A stretch of 55,349 nt of DNA from Rubricoccus marinus (GTDB taxonomy: Bacteria > Bacteroidota > Rhodothermia > Rhodothermales > Rubricoccaceae), in the NCBI RefSeq assembly GCF_002257665.1, contig NZ_MQWB01000001.1, positions 2,709,771-2,765,119 on the forward strand, in the 5' to 3' direction. Of the stretch, positions 32,266 through 41,017 are shown piece by piece (the stretch's first letter is position 1; every line of letters begins with the position of its first letter). The position numbers were made by a program, and so were the translations under genes. Below the pieces are notes generated by a model. It saw only the letters and a program-made list of their open reading frames with translations, was not told the DNA's origin and did not search any database.

Positions 32266-34107
32266 TTAGTTCTGCCCCATAGCCGCCTGGAGCGCAGCGG
32301 CGCCACCCACCACGGGCAGTTCGAGCGCGAGCGCGTCGAGGTCCACCATCAACTCCGTGCCCGGCTGCGGCCAGAGCGTGAACTCCCGGTCGCTGGAGAA
32401 GACGAGGAGGCCGAGTTGCTGACCTGCGGCGAGGATCTGGTCGTCGGGCTGGAGGTAGAACTGCATGTCCACGTACTCGCCCGGCGTGAGAGGCATGCTC
32501 GATGTGAGCGTGCCTTCCACCGACGAGACGTAGTTCTGCGGATCGGCCCAGCCGCGTGTCACGATGCCGCCTCTGGCGCCCCGCCCTTCGGTCCACGGCA
32601 GCGACACGAGCCAGACCGAGAGGTTCACGGCCGGCTTGTTGGACGCCACGCGAAGCCGGATGGTGGAGGTGCCGGAGAGGTGCAGCGGCGCCGCCAGTTC
32701 AGGTGTGACGAACAAGAGCCGGTGCTGCGTCCACTCCGCTGCGGAAAGCGCCTGCCCCCCGAAGGAGACGTTGTCCACGACCGTCGCCATTCCCTGTCCG
32801 CCAGAGGCCTCTGGCGCCAAAGCGCCGACGCCGTTCATGTCGTTCACGACCTGCCCCGCGCGGGGGTACAGCATCACGGGCGACGCGTCGGGGTTCGGGT
32901 ACGCGGCGTAGGGCGTCGGGTTGTCGCGCTCGTCGCCCTCGCGGACGATCCATGCCTTGGGGTCGTTCTCGACGCCGTTCTCGACGTCGTAGAGGTAGCG
33001 CGTGAACCAGCGGTTCATCTGCGCCAGAGGCGGCGGCCCGCCGTGGCCGCCCTGGTGGAAGTACTCCTGCACGGGCACGCCGCGCGCTTTGAGCGCTTCG
33101 CTGATGCGGGTGCTGTGCTCCGGCATCACGTTCCAGTCGTTAAAGGCGTGGGCCATGAGCGTGGCGGCCTGCACGTTCTCGACGACGTTGAGGTAGTCGC
33201 GGCCGGCCCAGAACTCGTTGTAGTCGCCCGTGAGGCGGTCGAGGTTGGGACCCATCTCGCCGTCTCGGACCGAGGCGTCGCAGGTGGCGCGGAGATCGGA
33301 GTCGCGGCTGTGGATAAAGTCATACAGCACGTCGATGTCCTCGCCGAGGTAGCCGCCGGGGCTGCGCACGAGCCCGTTGGAGCGGTAGTAGTGGTAGTAC
33401 GACGTGTTGGGCGCGATGGGAATGATGGCCTCCAGCCCCTCCACCCCGGTCGTCGCCGCCGCCAGAGGCAGCGTGCCGTTGTAGGATGTGCCGGTCATGC
33501 CCACCTTGCCGGTGCTCCAGTCCGCCGTGACTTCCTCGCCGCCTCGCGCTGCGGTGAAGCCTCTGGCGCGGCCGTTCAGCCAGTCCACCACGGCTTTGGG
33601 CGCGAGCGATTCGTTGATGCCGCCGACGGTCGGGCAGCCCTCGGAGAGACCCGTTCCGGGCGAGGAGGAGTGGACAACGGCGAACCCGCGCGGCACCCAC
33701 GTGCTCACGTGGCTGGAGGAAATGCCGGGCCGGAGGCGAAGCGGCACATCCGGCCCCATGGTGCGCGCCGGGGGCGTCTCGCCGATCTCGTGCTGCACGT
33801 TCCAGAACAGGCCCGGGGAGTCGCCGGCGGTCCCCGCGAAATAGGGGCTCGTCTCGTAGATGACGGGCACCTTAAGCCCCTCGGTCTCGGTCTGCTGAGG
33901 GCGCACGACGGCCGTGTGCACGCGGTCCATCATCCCATCGCCGTCGGAGTCGAACTCGGTCTCGACCCAGAGCTCTTCCTGGATCCACGCCTCGGCGTCC
34001 TCGAACGCGGGGACGACCTGCGCCTGCCCATCCTCGAACCGAGGGCCCGCCTGGCCGCTGGCGGGAAGGGCGATGAGAAAGGCCAGGGGAAGGAGAAGCA
34101 AACGCAT
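32266..34107 (-). CDS. S15-family Xaa-Pro dipeptidyl-peptidase/CocE-like hydrolase
   Basis: 613 residues. The signal peptide ends PASGQ; the start at 34107 (MRLLLLPLAFLIALP) was chosen for it. Family features are a substrate-site region TSPYFAG, then WVPRGFAVVHSSSPGTGLSEGCPTVGG and the nucleophile elbow VGMTGTSYNGTL (S208). The Asp region is AHAFNDWNV and the His region FHQGGHGGPP. A C-terminal jelly-roll (about 450-613) has LRVASNKPAVNLSVWLV. It probably cleaves dipeptides or esters in the periplasm. The stop TAA is followed directly by GCCTCTGGCG on the minus strand. Confidence 0.9.
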   Translation of the reverse strand: MRLLLLPLAFLIALPASGQAGPRFEDGQAQVVPAFEDAEAWIQEELWVETEFDSDGDGMMDRVHTAVVRPQQTETEGLKVPVIYETSPYFAGTAGDSPGLFWNVQHEIGETPPARTMGPDVPLRLRPGISSSHVSTWVPRGFAVVHSSSPGTGLSEGCPTVGGINESLAPKAVVDWLNGRARGFTAARGGEEVTADWSTGKVGMTGTSYNGTLPLAAATTGVEGLEAIIPIAPNTSYYHYYRSNGLVRSPGGYLGEDIDVLYDFIHSRDSDLRATCDASVRDGEMGPNLDRLTGDYNEFWAGRDYLNVVENVQAATLMAHAFNDWNVMPEHSTRISEALKARGVPVQEYFHQGGHGGPPPLAQMNRWFTRYLYDVENGVENDPKAWIVREGDERDNPTPYAAYPNPDASPVMLYPRAGQVVNDMNGVGALAPEASGGQGMATVVDNVSFGGQALSAAEWTQHRLLFVTPELAAPLHLSGTSTIRLRVASNKPAVNLSVWLVSLPWTEGRGARGGIVTRGWADPQNYVSSVEGTLTSSMPLTPGEYVDMQFYLQPDDQILAAGQQLGLLVFSSDREFTLWPQPGTELMVDLDALALELPVVGGAAALQAAMGQN

Positions 34108-34323
34108 CGCGTCGGAGGCTGGTGGTGCAGGGGCAGCATCGAACGTAACCACTGCGCGCGGGCGTGCTCAACAGAGCCTCTGGCACTTAGCGCTCTGCAT
34201 TCGCGGAAGCGTCTGGCTATGCGTTTGCCCTTGTCAGTTCACGCGCGGATGCGTACGCTGTCATTCTCACCTGCGCTACAGCGCCTATACACAATCGGTA
34301 CGCCCCCCTTCACCCCACGCGCT

Positions 34324-34980
34324 ATGCTGTACCGTGCCCTGTTCGTCTCGCTGTTTGCCCTCATCGCCCTCGCAGGCTGCGATACGCAATCGCCTCCTGA
34401 AGAGAAGGCGCCGCTGATCCCGCTAGAGGTAGGCAACGAGTGGGTGTTCGACATGGAGAGGACGTATTCGTACCACGGGACCACGTTCCCTGGACGCACG
34501 GCAGACACGTTGCGAATCGTGTCGGAGATCGAGGAAGACGGTGTTCGCTGGGTCGAAATGCGGTCCAACTACCACGCGCTAGACCAAAACATGGGTGGCT
34601 TCTATGCAGACATCGACGGCGATATCTGGCACTCGTCCGATCCGAGGAATAATGATCCCTATCTGCTATTCTCGAGAGACGAGAGCTCCTATGCTGTGAA
34701 CAGGCTGTCCTACGATGCCTCTGTCACCGTCCAGAACTCTGGTGACCTCTACGAATACGCATTTAGCCTGCGCCGCCTTCGTATTCCGTCGACGGGGGAG
34801 GCCGCTCGAGATTTTGCTTTCACGCCTGGGAGCCCCGAGTACATCCGCACCCTCGTGGCAGGTGGGGGCTTCCAGCGGTATGACCAAGCCTACGCCTTTT
34901 ACACAGAAGGGCAAGACTCGATGCGCGTCGTTCTAATCGAGACGTTTACCCAGACGGACTTTCTGCCCGCCTCGAACTAG
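34324..34980 (+). CDS. Hypothetical lipoprotein, atypical base composition
   Basis: 218 residues with a lipobox LIALAGC (C19). No family recognised. The mature part starts PLIPLEVGNEWVFDMERTY, a pattern common in beta-rich envelope lipoproteins. The DNA is visibly less GC-rich than its neighbours (AATAATGATCCCTATCTGC near 34650), uses codons rare elsewhere here, and contains no iterated decamer. Both point to recent acquisition. It is divergent from the S15 gene. Confidence 0.78.
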   Translation: MLYRALFVSLFALIALAGCDTQSPPEEKAPLIPLEVGNEWVFDMERTYSYHGTTFPGRTADTLRIVSEIEEDGVRWVEMRSNYHALDQNMGGFYADIDGDIWHSSDPRNNDPYLLFSRDESSYAVNRLSYDASVTVQNSGDLYEYAFSLRRLRIPSTGEAARDFAFTPGSPEYIRTLVAGGGFQRYDQAYAFYTEGQDSMRVVLIETFTQTDFLPASN

Positions 34981-35066
34981 ACAGCAGGGGCCTCTGGCGC
35001 CGTACGACCGCGCGCCCATCGGGAAGCGCCGACGCCACGGGCCTCCTCGTCTCTAGCGCCAGAGGC

Positions 35067-36605
35067 TCAGGGCCTCTGGCGGAGCCAGCCCCGCGCCATC
35101 GCCAGCCCGTTGCGGATCTCACGCACCTCGTACAGCCCCAGCGCGAATAGCGCCGCTGGGTAGCACGCCAGAAGCCCTGCCCGGAGCGCCACGCGCGGCC
35201 ACAGGCCCCATGCCTCAGACGGCATCGCTGCGAGCGCTAAGACGGCGGCGATCACGCCAGAGGCGAGCGCCGCGCCCCACGGGTAGCGGATCGGCGCGTG
35301 TCGGCGTGCGACGCGCTCGGCGTAGAGCGCCAGTCCCGCGAACGACGCGACCGTAGCGAGGGCCGCGCCCATCGCGCCGAACGGCGGGATCAGCAGTAGG
35401 TTGAGGACCGCGTTCCCGACCGCGGCGCCGATGACGCCCTGCGAGATCCGCCGCGTCTCCCCCGCCGCGTACAGCACGTTCACGACGACGAAGTACAGCC
35501 CGTAGCCCACGTAGCCCAGGGCGACGGGCAACACGAGGCCGCTGGCGCCGAGGTAAGCCGGCTCGGACGAGAGGATGCGCGTGCCGTCGAACGTGACGAG
35601 CGAGAGGCCGAGCGCGGCGAAGCCGCCCAGCGCCGCGAAGTGCCGGAAGACGCGCGGGTGCAGCGTGCTATCGGTCAGCTTGCCATCGGCACCGTAGAGC
35701 GTCTTCAGGCCGATTGCGAGGAACGCCAGTTGCAGACTCTGCACGAGCAGCACGTTCAAGATCCCCCCGATCCGCGCCGCCCAGCCGTAGACGGCCAGCG
35801 CCTCGTCGCCCGCGATCCAGCCCAGCAGGTAGCGGTCGCCCGCGTTCAGCATCAGCCCACCGAGCCCACCCAGCGCCAGCGGCACGCCGTACACCGCCAG
35901 AGGCCGGATGAGCCGCGTGCGGATCCGCCACCCGCCTCTGGCGAGCACGACGGCCACGAGGATGGCCGCTGAAGCGCCCGCCGACATCGCGTAAGCCCGC
36001 ATCACGCCCTCTAGCCCGAGCCCCTCGGTCCCCAAGAAGTACCACACCGCCGCCACCAGAACCGCCATCTCGACCGCCACGCCCAGCGCGAATACGCCTG
36101 CCCGCTCCTTCGCGCGCAGCACGGCATACGGCACCCCGCCGATGACCTTCATCGCGACGTATAGCCCGAGCCACCAGATGATCGCCGGGTTCGCCTGGGG
36201 CGCCATCAAGACCGGCGCGAGGACGGGAGCAAGCAGCCCGAACCCCAGCGCGACCAGCGCGGCGACGGCGCCAGAGGCCACGAGTGCCGTCCCGGGCAGC
36301 GCCGCGTGGTCGTCGGCGTGCTTGGGGTCGGCGAGAAAGCGCAAGAGGCCGCTGGCGAGGCCCAGCCCGCCCAGCAGCACGCCGATCTGCGCGGTCACTT
36401 CCAGTTGGAAGAGCTGGCCGTACTCCGCTTTGGAGAGCAGCGCCGTATCGAGGTAGAGCGGCGCGAGCAGCAGCCCGCCGAGCTTGAGCGCCACGCCCGA
36501 AAGCGCGTACAGCCCCGACTGGCGAATCAGCCGCCACCCGCCACCAGAGGCGGTCTGGGCCTCTGGCGCGGCGTCGGCGGAGTCGGGGGCGGGAGCGTCG
36601 GGCAC
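35067..36605 (-). CDS. Polysaccharide/lipid flippase (MOP superfamily, Wzx-like)
   Basis: 512 residues from a GTG (VPDAPAPDSADAAPEA). Upstream frame is open but has no membrane pattern. About twelve to fourteen hydrophobic segments. RLIRQSGLYALSGVALKLGGLLLAPLYLDTALLSKAEYGQLF is typical of the oligosaccharide flippase N-terminus. Other features are YGVPLALGGLGGLMLNAGDRYLLGWI and TRRISQGVIGAAVGNAVLNLLLIPPFGAMGAALAT. It would export lipid-linked glycans. No other polysaccharide gene is next to it except the divergent HprK-like gene. The stop TGA is followed by GCCTCTGGCG. Confidence 0.9.
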   Translation of the reverse strand: MPDAPAPDSADAAPEAQTASGGGWRLIRQSGLYALSGVALKLGGLLLAPLYLDTALLSKAEYGQLFQLEVTAQIGVLLGGLGLASGLLRFLADPKHADDHAALPGTALVASGAVAALVALGFGLLAPVLAPVLMAPQANPAIIWWLGLYVAMKVIGGVPYAVLRAKERAGVFALGVAVEMAVLVAAVWYFLGTEGLGLEGVMRAYAMSAGASAAILVAVVLARGGWRIRTRLIRPLAVYGVPLALGGLGGLMLNAGDRYLLGWIAGDEALAVYGWAARIGGILNVLLVQSLQLAFLAIGLKTLYGADGKLTDSTLHPRVFRHFAALGGFAALGLSLVTFDGTRILSSEPAYLGASGLVLPVALGYVGYGLYFVVVNVLYAAGETRRISQGVIGAAVGNAVLNLLLIPPFGAMGAALATVASFAGLALYAERVARRHAPIRYPWGAALASGVIAAVLALAAMPSEAWGLWPRVALRAGLLACYPAALFALGLYEVREIRNGLAMARGWLRQRP

Positions 36606-36639
36606 GGCCGCGAAGGTACCGGTTGGTGGGAGGGACAGA

Positions 36640-36657
36640 GCCTCTGGCGCCAGAGGC
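36640..36657. repeat. 18-base decamer palindrome in a divergent promoter region
   Basis: GCCTCTGGCGCCAGAGGC lies between the flippase start (36605) and the HprK-like start (36718). Unlike the stop-codon copies it cannot be a terminator for either gene. Confidence 0.9.
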
Positions 36658-36717
36658 CCGCGCCGTCTGCACCCTGCATTCGCCCTCGCCCGCGCCGCGA
36701 GCCCGCTAGCTTGCCGC

Positions 36718-37821
36718 ATGGACCCACTCCGCCTCCACATCTTCGGCCGCACCGTCGCCGTCCACGCCGGCAGCGGCGTGGCGGGCCGCGTGCTCCGCGA
36801 CGAGCTCGCGCACTACCCCGCCGCGGCTCCCGATAGCTCGCCCGACCTCACGCTCAGCTTTGACGCCCCGCACCCGCGGCGCGTGATCGCCGCCAACCCG
36901 TCGGCGCAGGTGGAGAACGAGGGCGGCTTCACGGCGCGCTTCACGATGGCCGAAGTCGACTACTCGTGGGGCGCCGGGCGGCTCCGCGCGCTCGGCGTGC
37001 GCGTCAACCGGCCCGCCAGCGGCCTCTGGCGCCAGGCGCAGCGCGCGGCCGACATGCAGTTTGCGACCCGCGAGGCGCGCGCGGGCATGATCGCGCACGA
37101 GCTGGCGCTCGTCCCCGCGATGCTCCTGGATCCCGAGCGGCTGCCCATCCACGCCAGCGGCCTGCAATCACCCGATGGCGGCGTGTTGCTCCTCGGCGGG
37201 ACCGGTGGCGTGGGCAAGACCTCGCTCTGCCTCGAACTCGGCCGCAGCGCGGGCTACCGTTTCCTCGCCGATGACATCGCGGTTCTCGACGCCAGAGGCC
37301 GCGTCTTCCCCAACCTCGCGTACCCGAAGGTCTACGGGTACAACATGGTCGGCCACGACGACCTGCGCGACTCCGTGCTCAAAGGCCGCGGCGCGCTGGA
37401 CCGTCTGCACTGGCACCTCCACAAAGCGCGAGGCCTGGACAAAGTGCGCCGCCGCGCCGCGCCCGAAACCCTCTACGGCCCCGTCTCCGAGGGCGGGCCT
37501 CTGGCGCGCTACGTGATCCTCATGCGCGAGGCGCGCGACGAGATCGCCGTGGACTCTGTCGGCGCCGACGAAGCCGCTGAGCTATCGGTCCGCGTGCTCC
37601 AGACTGAGTTCGCGCAGTTCCTGACACACCTTCAGTGGCACGCCTACAACCGTGGCCTCCTCGGCCTGGAGCCCTTCGCGACGCCAGAGGCCACGATCAG
37701 CCGCTGGCGCGATGGGCTCGCACAGGCGCTGGGCACGGCGGAGTGCGTCGTCGCACGAATCCCTATCGGCATGGAGCACGGAGCCTTCCGGCGCGAGATG
37801 AGCGCGGTGCTAACGGCGTAG
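36718..37821 (+). CDS. HPr-kinase-like P-loop protein
   Basis: 367 residues. ERLPIHASGLQSPDGGVLLLGGTGGVGKTSLCLELG contains a Walker A (GGTGGVGKTS) of the HprK/serine-kinase type, preceded by the characteristic HASG. FLADDIAVLD is the matching Walker B-type region. The N-terminal 150 residues are a separate alpha/beta region. Such HprK-like proteins often sit near surface-polysaccharide or peptide-modification genes. Here the neighbour is a divergent flippase. TAGCTTG at 36707, five bases from the ATG, may be a -10 element giving a nearly leaderless message. The stop TAG is followed by GCCTCTGGCG. Confidence 0.78.
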   Translation: MDPLRLHIFGRTVAVHAGSGVAGRVLRDELAHYPAAAPDSSPDLTLSFDAPHPRRVIAANPSAQVENEGGFTARFTMAEVDYSWGAGRLRALGVRVNRPASGLWRQAQRAADMQFATREARAGMIAHELALVPAMLLDPERLPIHASGLQSPDGGVLLLGGTGGVGKTSLCLELGRSAGYRFLADDIAVLDARGRVFPNLAYPKVYGYNMVGHDDLRDSVLKGRGALDRLHWHLHKARGLDKVRRRAAPETLYGPVSEGGPLARYVILMREARDEIAVDSVGADEAAELSVRVLQTEFAQFLTHLQWHAYNRGLLGLEPFATPEATISRWRDGLAQALGTAECVVARIPIGMEHGAFRREMSAVLTA

Positions 37822-37968
37822 GCCTCTGGCGCCAGAAGCCGCCAGACCACCCGTAGGGACACACCGCTGGTGTGTCCTCCGTCCTGAATGCCGCGACATC
37901 AGCCGCAGCCCCCCCCGTAGTCGCACGAGACCTACGCTCCGAGACACGGCGGCCTGATGCGCCAGAGG

Positions 37969-40170
37969 CTATTCCGGCGGCTCCTCCCCCGCTACAATCG
38001 CGAGAACGGCCTCCCCGTACTGCTCCAGCTTTGCCGGGCCGATGCCCTTGACGGCCAGCAGGTCGTCGTTGGACTCCGGCATCGCAAGGGCCACGGCACG
38101 GAGCGTCTTGTCGTTGAACACGACGTAGGGCGGCACGCCTTTTTCGATGGCGAGGTCGGAGCGCCAGGCGCGGAGCAACTGGAAGACCTCGCCGGCGTCG
38201 TCGTCCAACTCGATGTCGTCCGAGCCGCCTCTGGCGCCAGAGGCCGATCCGCCAGAGCCTCTGGCGCCGCGAGTCAGCTTGTCCGCCAGCCCATCGCGAC
38301 CCACGTCGATGGCCTCGCGATGCGCGAGCGCCTGGCGGCCCAACGGCGCCACGTCCAGAACCTGGAACTGGTTACCGCCCGAGCCCTCCACGCTGACCGT
38401 CTTGAGGTAGCCCTTGAGGAGTAGCCCCTTGTAGAGCGCGTCCACGTCGTCCAGGCTCATCATGCCCAGGCGGCCGTAGTACGGGTGCCCCTCGTACTTG
38501 TCCATGCCCTTGGCTTTGGAGCCGGCGAGGATCTTGGTCATCGTCTTGCGCCCGACGGGCCACTTGAGTCGCGTCACGGCATCCAGCAGGCCCAGCGCGA
38601 TGCGCGAGTGCATGGGGATCTGGTCCCACTCCGGGATCTCGTCCGGTGCGTCCTGCATCCGCGATTCCACGGCGCACACGTCGCAGCACTCGGCGCCTTC
38701 CACGGACGGTTCTGCCTTGTCGCCGAAGTGCGTCAGCAGCACGCGACGGCGGCACCGGTCGGCCTCGGCGTAGCTGACCACCACGCGGAGCTGGTCGGTT
38801 TTGTGCTGCTTGTGCCGGTCACTACCGCCCAACTCGTCTTGCACGCGGGAGCGGTCCCACGCCTGCACGCGCCAGACGCGCGTCGCGCCCTCGTCGTCCA
38901 GCCGTTGCGCCAGGCCGCTCCGCTCCAGAATGCTCAGCGCGACGCGCGCGAGGACGGGGTGCACGCCAGAGGCATCGGCGATTTGGTCGGGCTCGGCGCG
39001 CGCGATGCCGTTCTCATCCGCGCGGCGGGCGAGCGCGCGGTAGGTCGTGTTCACGTCGGTCTGCTCCGGCGCCTGCTGCTCGATAAACCACTCGCGGAGG
39101 CCTCGGTCCTGCGGCGCGTAGAACAAGACGGCGCGAGACGGCTTCCCATCGCGCCCTGCGCGCCCCGCCTCCTGGTAATACGCCTCCAACGTGGACGGAA
39201 TCGACCAGTGCGCCACAAAGCGTACATCGCCTCGGTCCACGCCCATGCCGAAGGCGTTTGTCGCCACGACGAGATCCAGTTCGCCGCCGATAAACCGGTC
39301 CTGCACGAACGCCCGCTCGCGGTCGGGCAACCCGGCGTGGTATGCCTCGCAGGCCAAGCCCATCTCGGCGCGGATGTACTGCGAGAGCTCCTCGGTGTCC
39401 TTGCGCGTGGAGGCGTAGACCAGCCCTGCGCCTCTGGCGCCAGAGGCCTCGGCGTCGCTCGCGTACTCGTCCAGCACGTCGAGCAGCGCGCGCCGCTTCT
39501 GCGCGCGGCCGGATGTGGAAACGACCTCGAAGAGCAGGTTCGGGCGGTCGAAGCCCGTCACCACCACCTCCGGGTCGCGGAGTTCGAGGTTGGCGCAAAT
39601 GTCGCGCTGCACGTCGCGCGTGGCCGTGGCTGTCAGCGCCACGCACGGCGGGTTGCCCATCTGGTCCCGCGCGGGGCCGATGTTGCGGTAGTCCGGGCGG
39701 AAGTCGTGGCCCCACTGACTCACACAGTGCGCCTCGTCCACGGCCAACCGGGCCACCTTGCACGCGTCTAGCGCGCGCAAAAAGCCCCGCTGCCGCAGCC
39801 GCTCCGGAGCCACGTAGATCATGTCCAGCCCGCCTCTGGCGAGGAGGTCCAAGACCGCCTTCTGCTCCTCCATCGTCATCGCGGAGTGGACCGCCGCCGC
39901 GGCGATGCCCTTGGCCTGGAGGCCGTCCACCTGGTCCTTCATCAGCGCGATAAGCGGCGAGACGACGACCGTCGTGCCACGCCCCGCCAGCCGGTCCATG
40001 ACCGCGGCGAGCTGGTAGATAAGGCTTTTGCCCGCTCCCGTCGGCATCACGACCAGGGAGTCCCGGCGCTCCAGGACTGGCGCGAGCGCGCGCTCCTGCC
40101 CCGGCCGCAGGCCCACGTGGCCAAAGGTCCGCAGGAGCACGTCGGGAAGATGGGGAGCCGTCTCGTTCAT
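37969..40170 (-). CDS. recQ: RecQ ATP-dependent DNA helicase
   Basis: 733 residues. Helicase motifs are RPGQERALAPVL, VMPTGAGKSLIYQLA (I), VVSPLIALMKDQV (Ia), LAVDEAHCVSQWGHDFRPDY (II and aromatic loop), ALTATAT (III), VVATNAFGMGVDRGDVRFVAHW (V) and YYQEAGRAGRDG (VI). The zinc region has CRRRVLLTHFGD and GAECCDVC. A winged-helix domain follows, and an HRDC domain ends the protein (about 650-733, KTLRAVALAMPESNDDLLAVKGIGPAKLEQYG). An Arg/Ser/Gly-rich spacer (TRGARGSGGSASGARGGS) before HRDC is encoded by clustered decamers, including a full palindrome at 38227-38244. Another palindrome lies at 39430-39447. Confidence 0.96.
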   Translation of the reverse strand: MNETAPHLPDVLLRTFGHVGLRPGQERALAPVLERRDSLVVMPTGAGKSLIYQLAAVMDRLAGRGTTVVVSPLIALMKDQVDGLQAKGIAAAAVHSAMTMEEQKAVLDLLARGGLDMIYVAPERLRQRGFLRALDACKVARLAVDEAHCVSQWGHDFRPDYRNIGPARDQMGNPPCVALTATATRDVQRDICANLELRDPEVVVTGFDRPNLLFEVVSTSGRAQKRRALLDVLDEYASDAEASGARGAGLVYASTRKDTEELSQYIRAEMGLACEAYHAGLPDRERAFVQDRFIGGELDLVVATNAFGMGVDRGDVRFVAHWSIPSTLEAYYQEAGRAGRDGKPSRAVLFYAPQDRGLREWFIEQQAPEQTDVNTTYRALARRADENGIARAEPDQIADASGVHPVLARVALSILERSGLAQRLDDEGATRVWRVQAWDRSRVQDELGGSDRHKQHKTDQLRVVVSYAEADRCRRRVLLTHFGDKAEPSVEGAECCDVCAVESRMQDAPDEIPEWDQIPMHSRIALGLLDAVTRLKWPVGRKTMTKILAGSKAKGMDKYEGHPYYGRLGMMSLDDVDALYKGLLLKGYLKTVSVEGSGGNQFQVLDVAPLGRQALAHREAIDVGRDGLADKLTRGARGSGGSASGARGGSDDIELDDDAGEVFQLLRAWRSDLAIEKGVPPYVVFNDKTLRAVALAMPESNDDLLAVKGIGPAKLEQYGEAVLAIVAGEEPPE

Positions 40171-40259
40171 GCCTCACGATACCACGCCACCCTGCGCCAT
40201 CGGGGCGTCACACCCGTGCGGAAGAGGGGGAGAAAAGGACCACGGAGAGTGTGCATCCG

Positions 40260-40277
40260 GCCTCTGGCGCCAGAGGC
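40260..40277. repeat. 18-base decamer palindrome
   Basis: GCCTCTGGCGCCAGAGGC lies 11 bases after the stop of the small membrane gene and 90 bases upstream of recQ. It could terminate the former on the minus strand; no T-tract. Confidence 0.9.
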
Positions 40278-40287
40278 CGCGCCGACC

Positions 40288-40476
40288 CTACCCCGCCCCA
40301 TCGCCGGACGGCGGCTCCCGCCTCTGGCGCTTCGCGATGGCATCTTTCGTCCAGTTCTTTTCCAGGTCCTCCTCTTTGCGCATAAATCGGTACACCGGAT
40401 ACAGCAGGATGAACGCTAGGGCGAAGAACCCGACGGTCGTGGCGATGATGACGAAGGTCCAGTTGGTGTCTTCCAT
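40288..40476 (-). CDS. Small membrane protein, hypothetical
   Basis: 62 residues: a short N-terminus (MEDTNWTF), a transmembrane segment VIIATTVGFFALAFILLYPVY, and then a basic, charged tail RFMRKEEDLEKNWTKDAIAKRQRR. The topology and composition are typical of a real small inner-membrane protein. No family is recognised. It is divergent from the NUDIX gene, with about 50 bases between them. Confidence 0.7.
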   Translation of the reverse strand: MEDTNWTFVIIATTVGFFALAFILLYPVYRFMRKEEDLEKNWTKDAIAKRQRREPPSGDGAG

Positions 40477-40529
40477 GAAAGCGAGGGCGTGGTTGGTGAA
40501 CCCGCCAGAGGCCGCCGCGTTCTCCAGAT

Positions 40530-41000
40530 ATGCCCCAAGCCACTGTCCGTGTTGTCGATGTGTACCCGTACCGGTGGCGCGAGGGCGCGCTGGAGTTCCT
40601 GGTTCTGCGCCGCGCGGCGGGCCACGCCTACGCGGGGACGTGGCGCATGGTGGGCGGCAAGATTGACGCGGGCGAGACGGCGTGGCAGGCCGCGATCCGC
40701 GAGATGGCCGAGGAAACGTCGCTCGCCGTCCACCGATTCTGGGCCATCCCGAGCGTGAACGCGTTCTACGAATGGCAGCGCGATGTCGTCGCGCTGATTC
40801 CTGCGTTCGCCGCAGAGGCCTCTGGCGCGGTCGTGCTGGACGGCGAGCACGACCGCGCGGAATGGCTCCCGCCAGAGGAAGCGGCCGAGCGGCTCGCGTG
40901 GCCGGAGCAGCGCCGGCTGCTACGGCTCGCCGCCGCGACCGTGGCCTCTGGCCGGATCGCCCCAGAACTCTTCATCGCCCTCCCAAAAGGCACCCGGTAG
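40530..41000 (+). CDS. NUDIX hydrolase
   Basis: 156 residues. The Nudix box is GGKIDAGETAWQAAIREMAEET, written in two parts: GGKIDAGET at about 45-53, then AAIREMAEET, matching GX5EX7REUXEEXGU except that the final G is replaced. The strand WRMVGGKI precedes it. It would hydrolyse a nucleoside diphosphate derivative; the substrate is not predictable (dATP-type pyrophosphohydrolase-like). It ends 18 bases before the LOV kinase start. Confidence 0.88.
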   Translation: MPQATVRVVDVYPYRWREGALEFLVLRRAAGHAYAGTWRMVGGKIDAGETAWQAAIREMAEETSLAVHRFWAIPSVNAFYEWQRDVVALIPAFAAEASGAVVLDGEHDRAEWLPPEEAAERLAWPEQRRLLRLAAATVASGRIAPELFIALPKGTR

Positions 41001-41017
41001 GGTTTCCCCTATGTGCG

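Noticed and set aside
36707-36713. TAGCTTG as a defined Bacteroidota -10 promoter box
   Set aside because: Similar TAGCTT strings occur before a few genes (22639, 53461), but no matching -35 TTG at 19-21 bases was found, so it is noted only inside gene entries.
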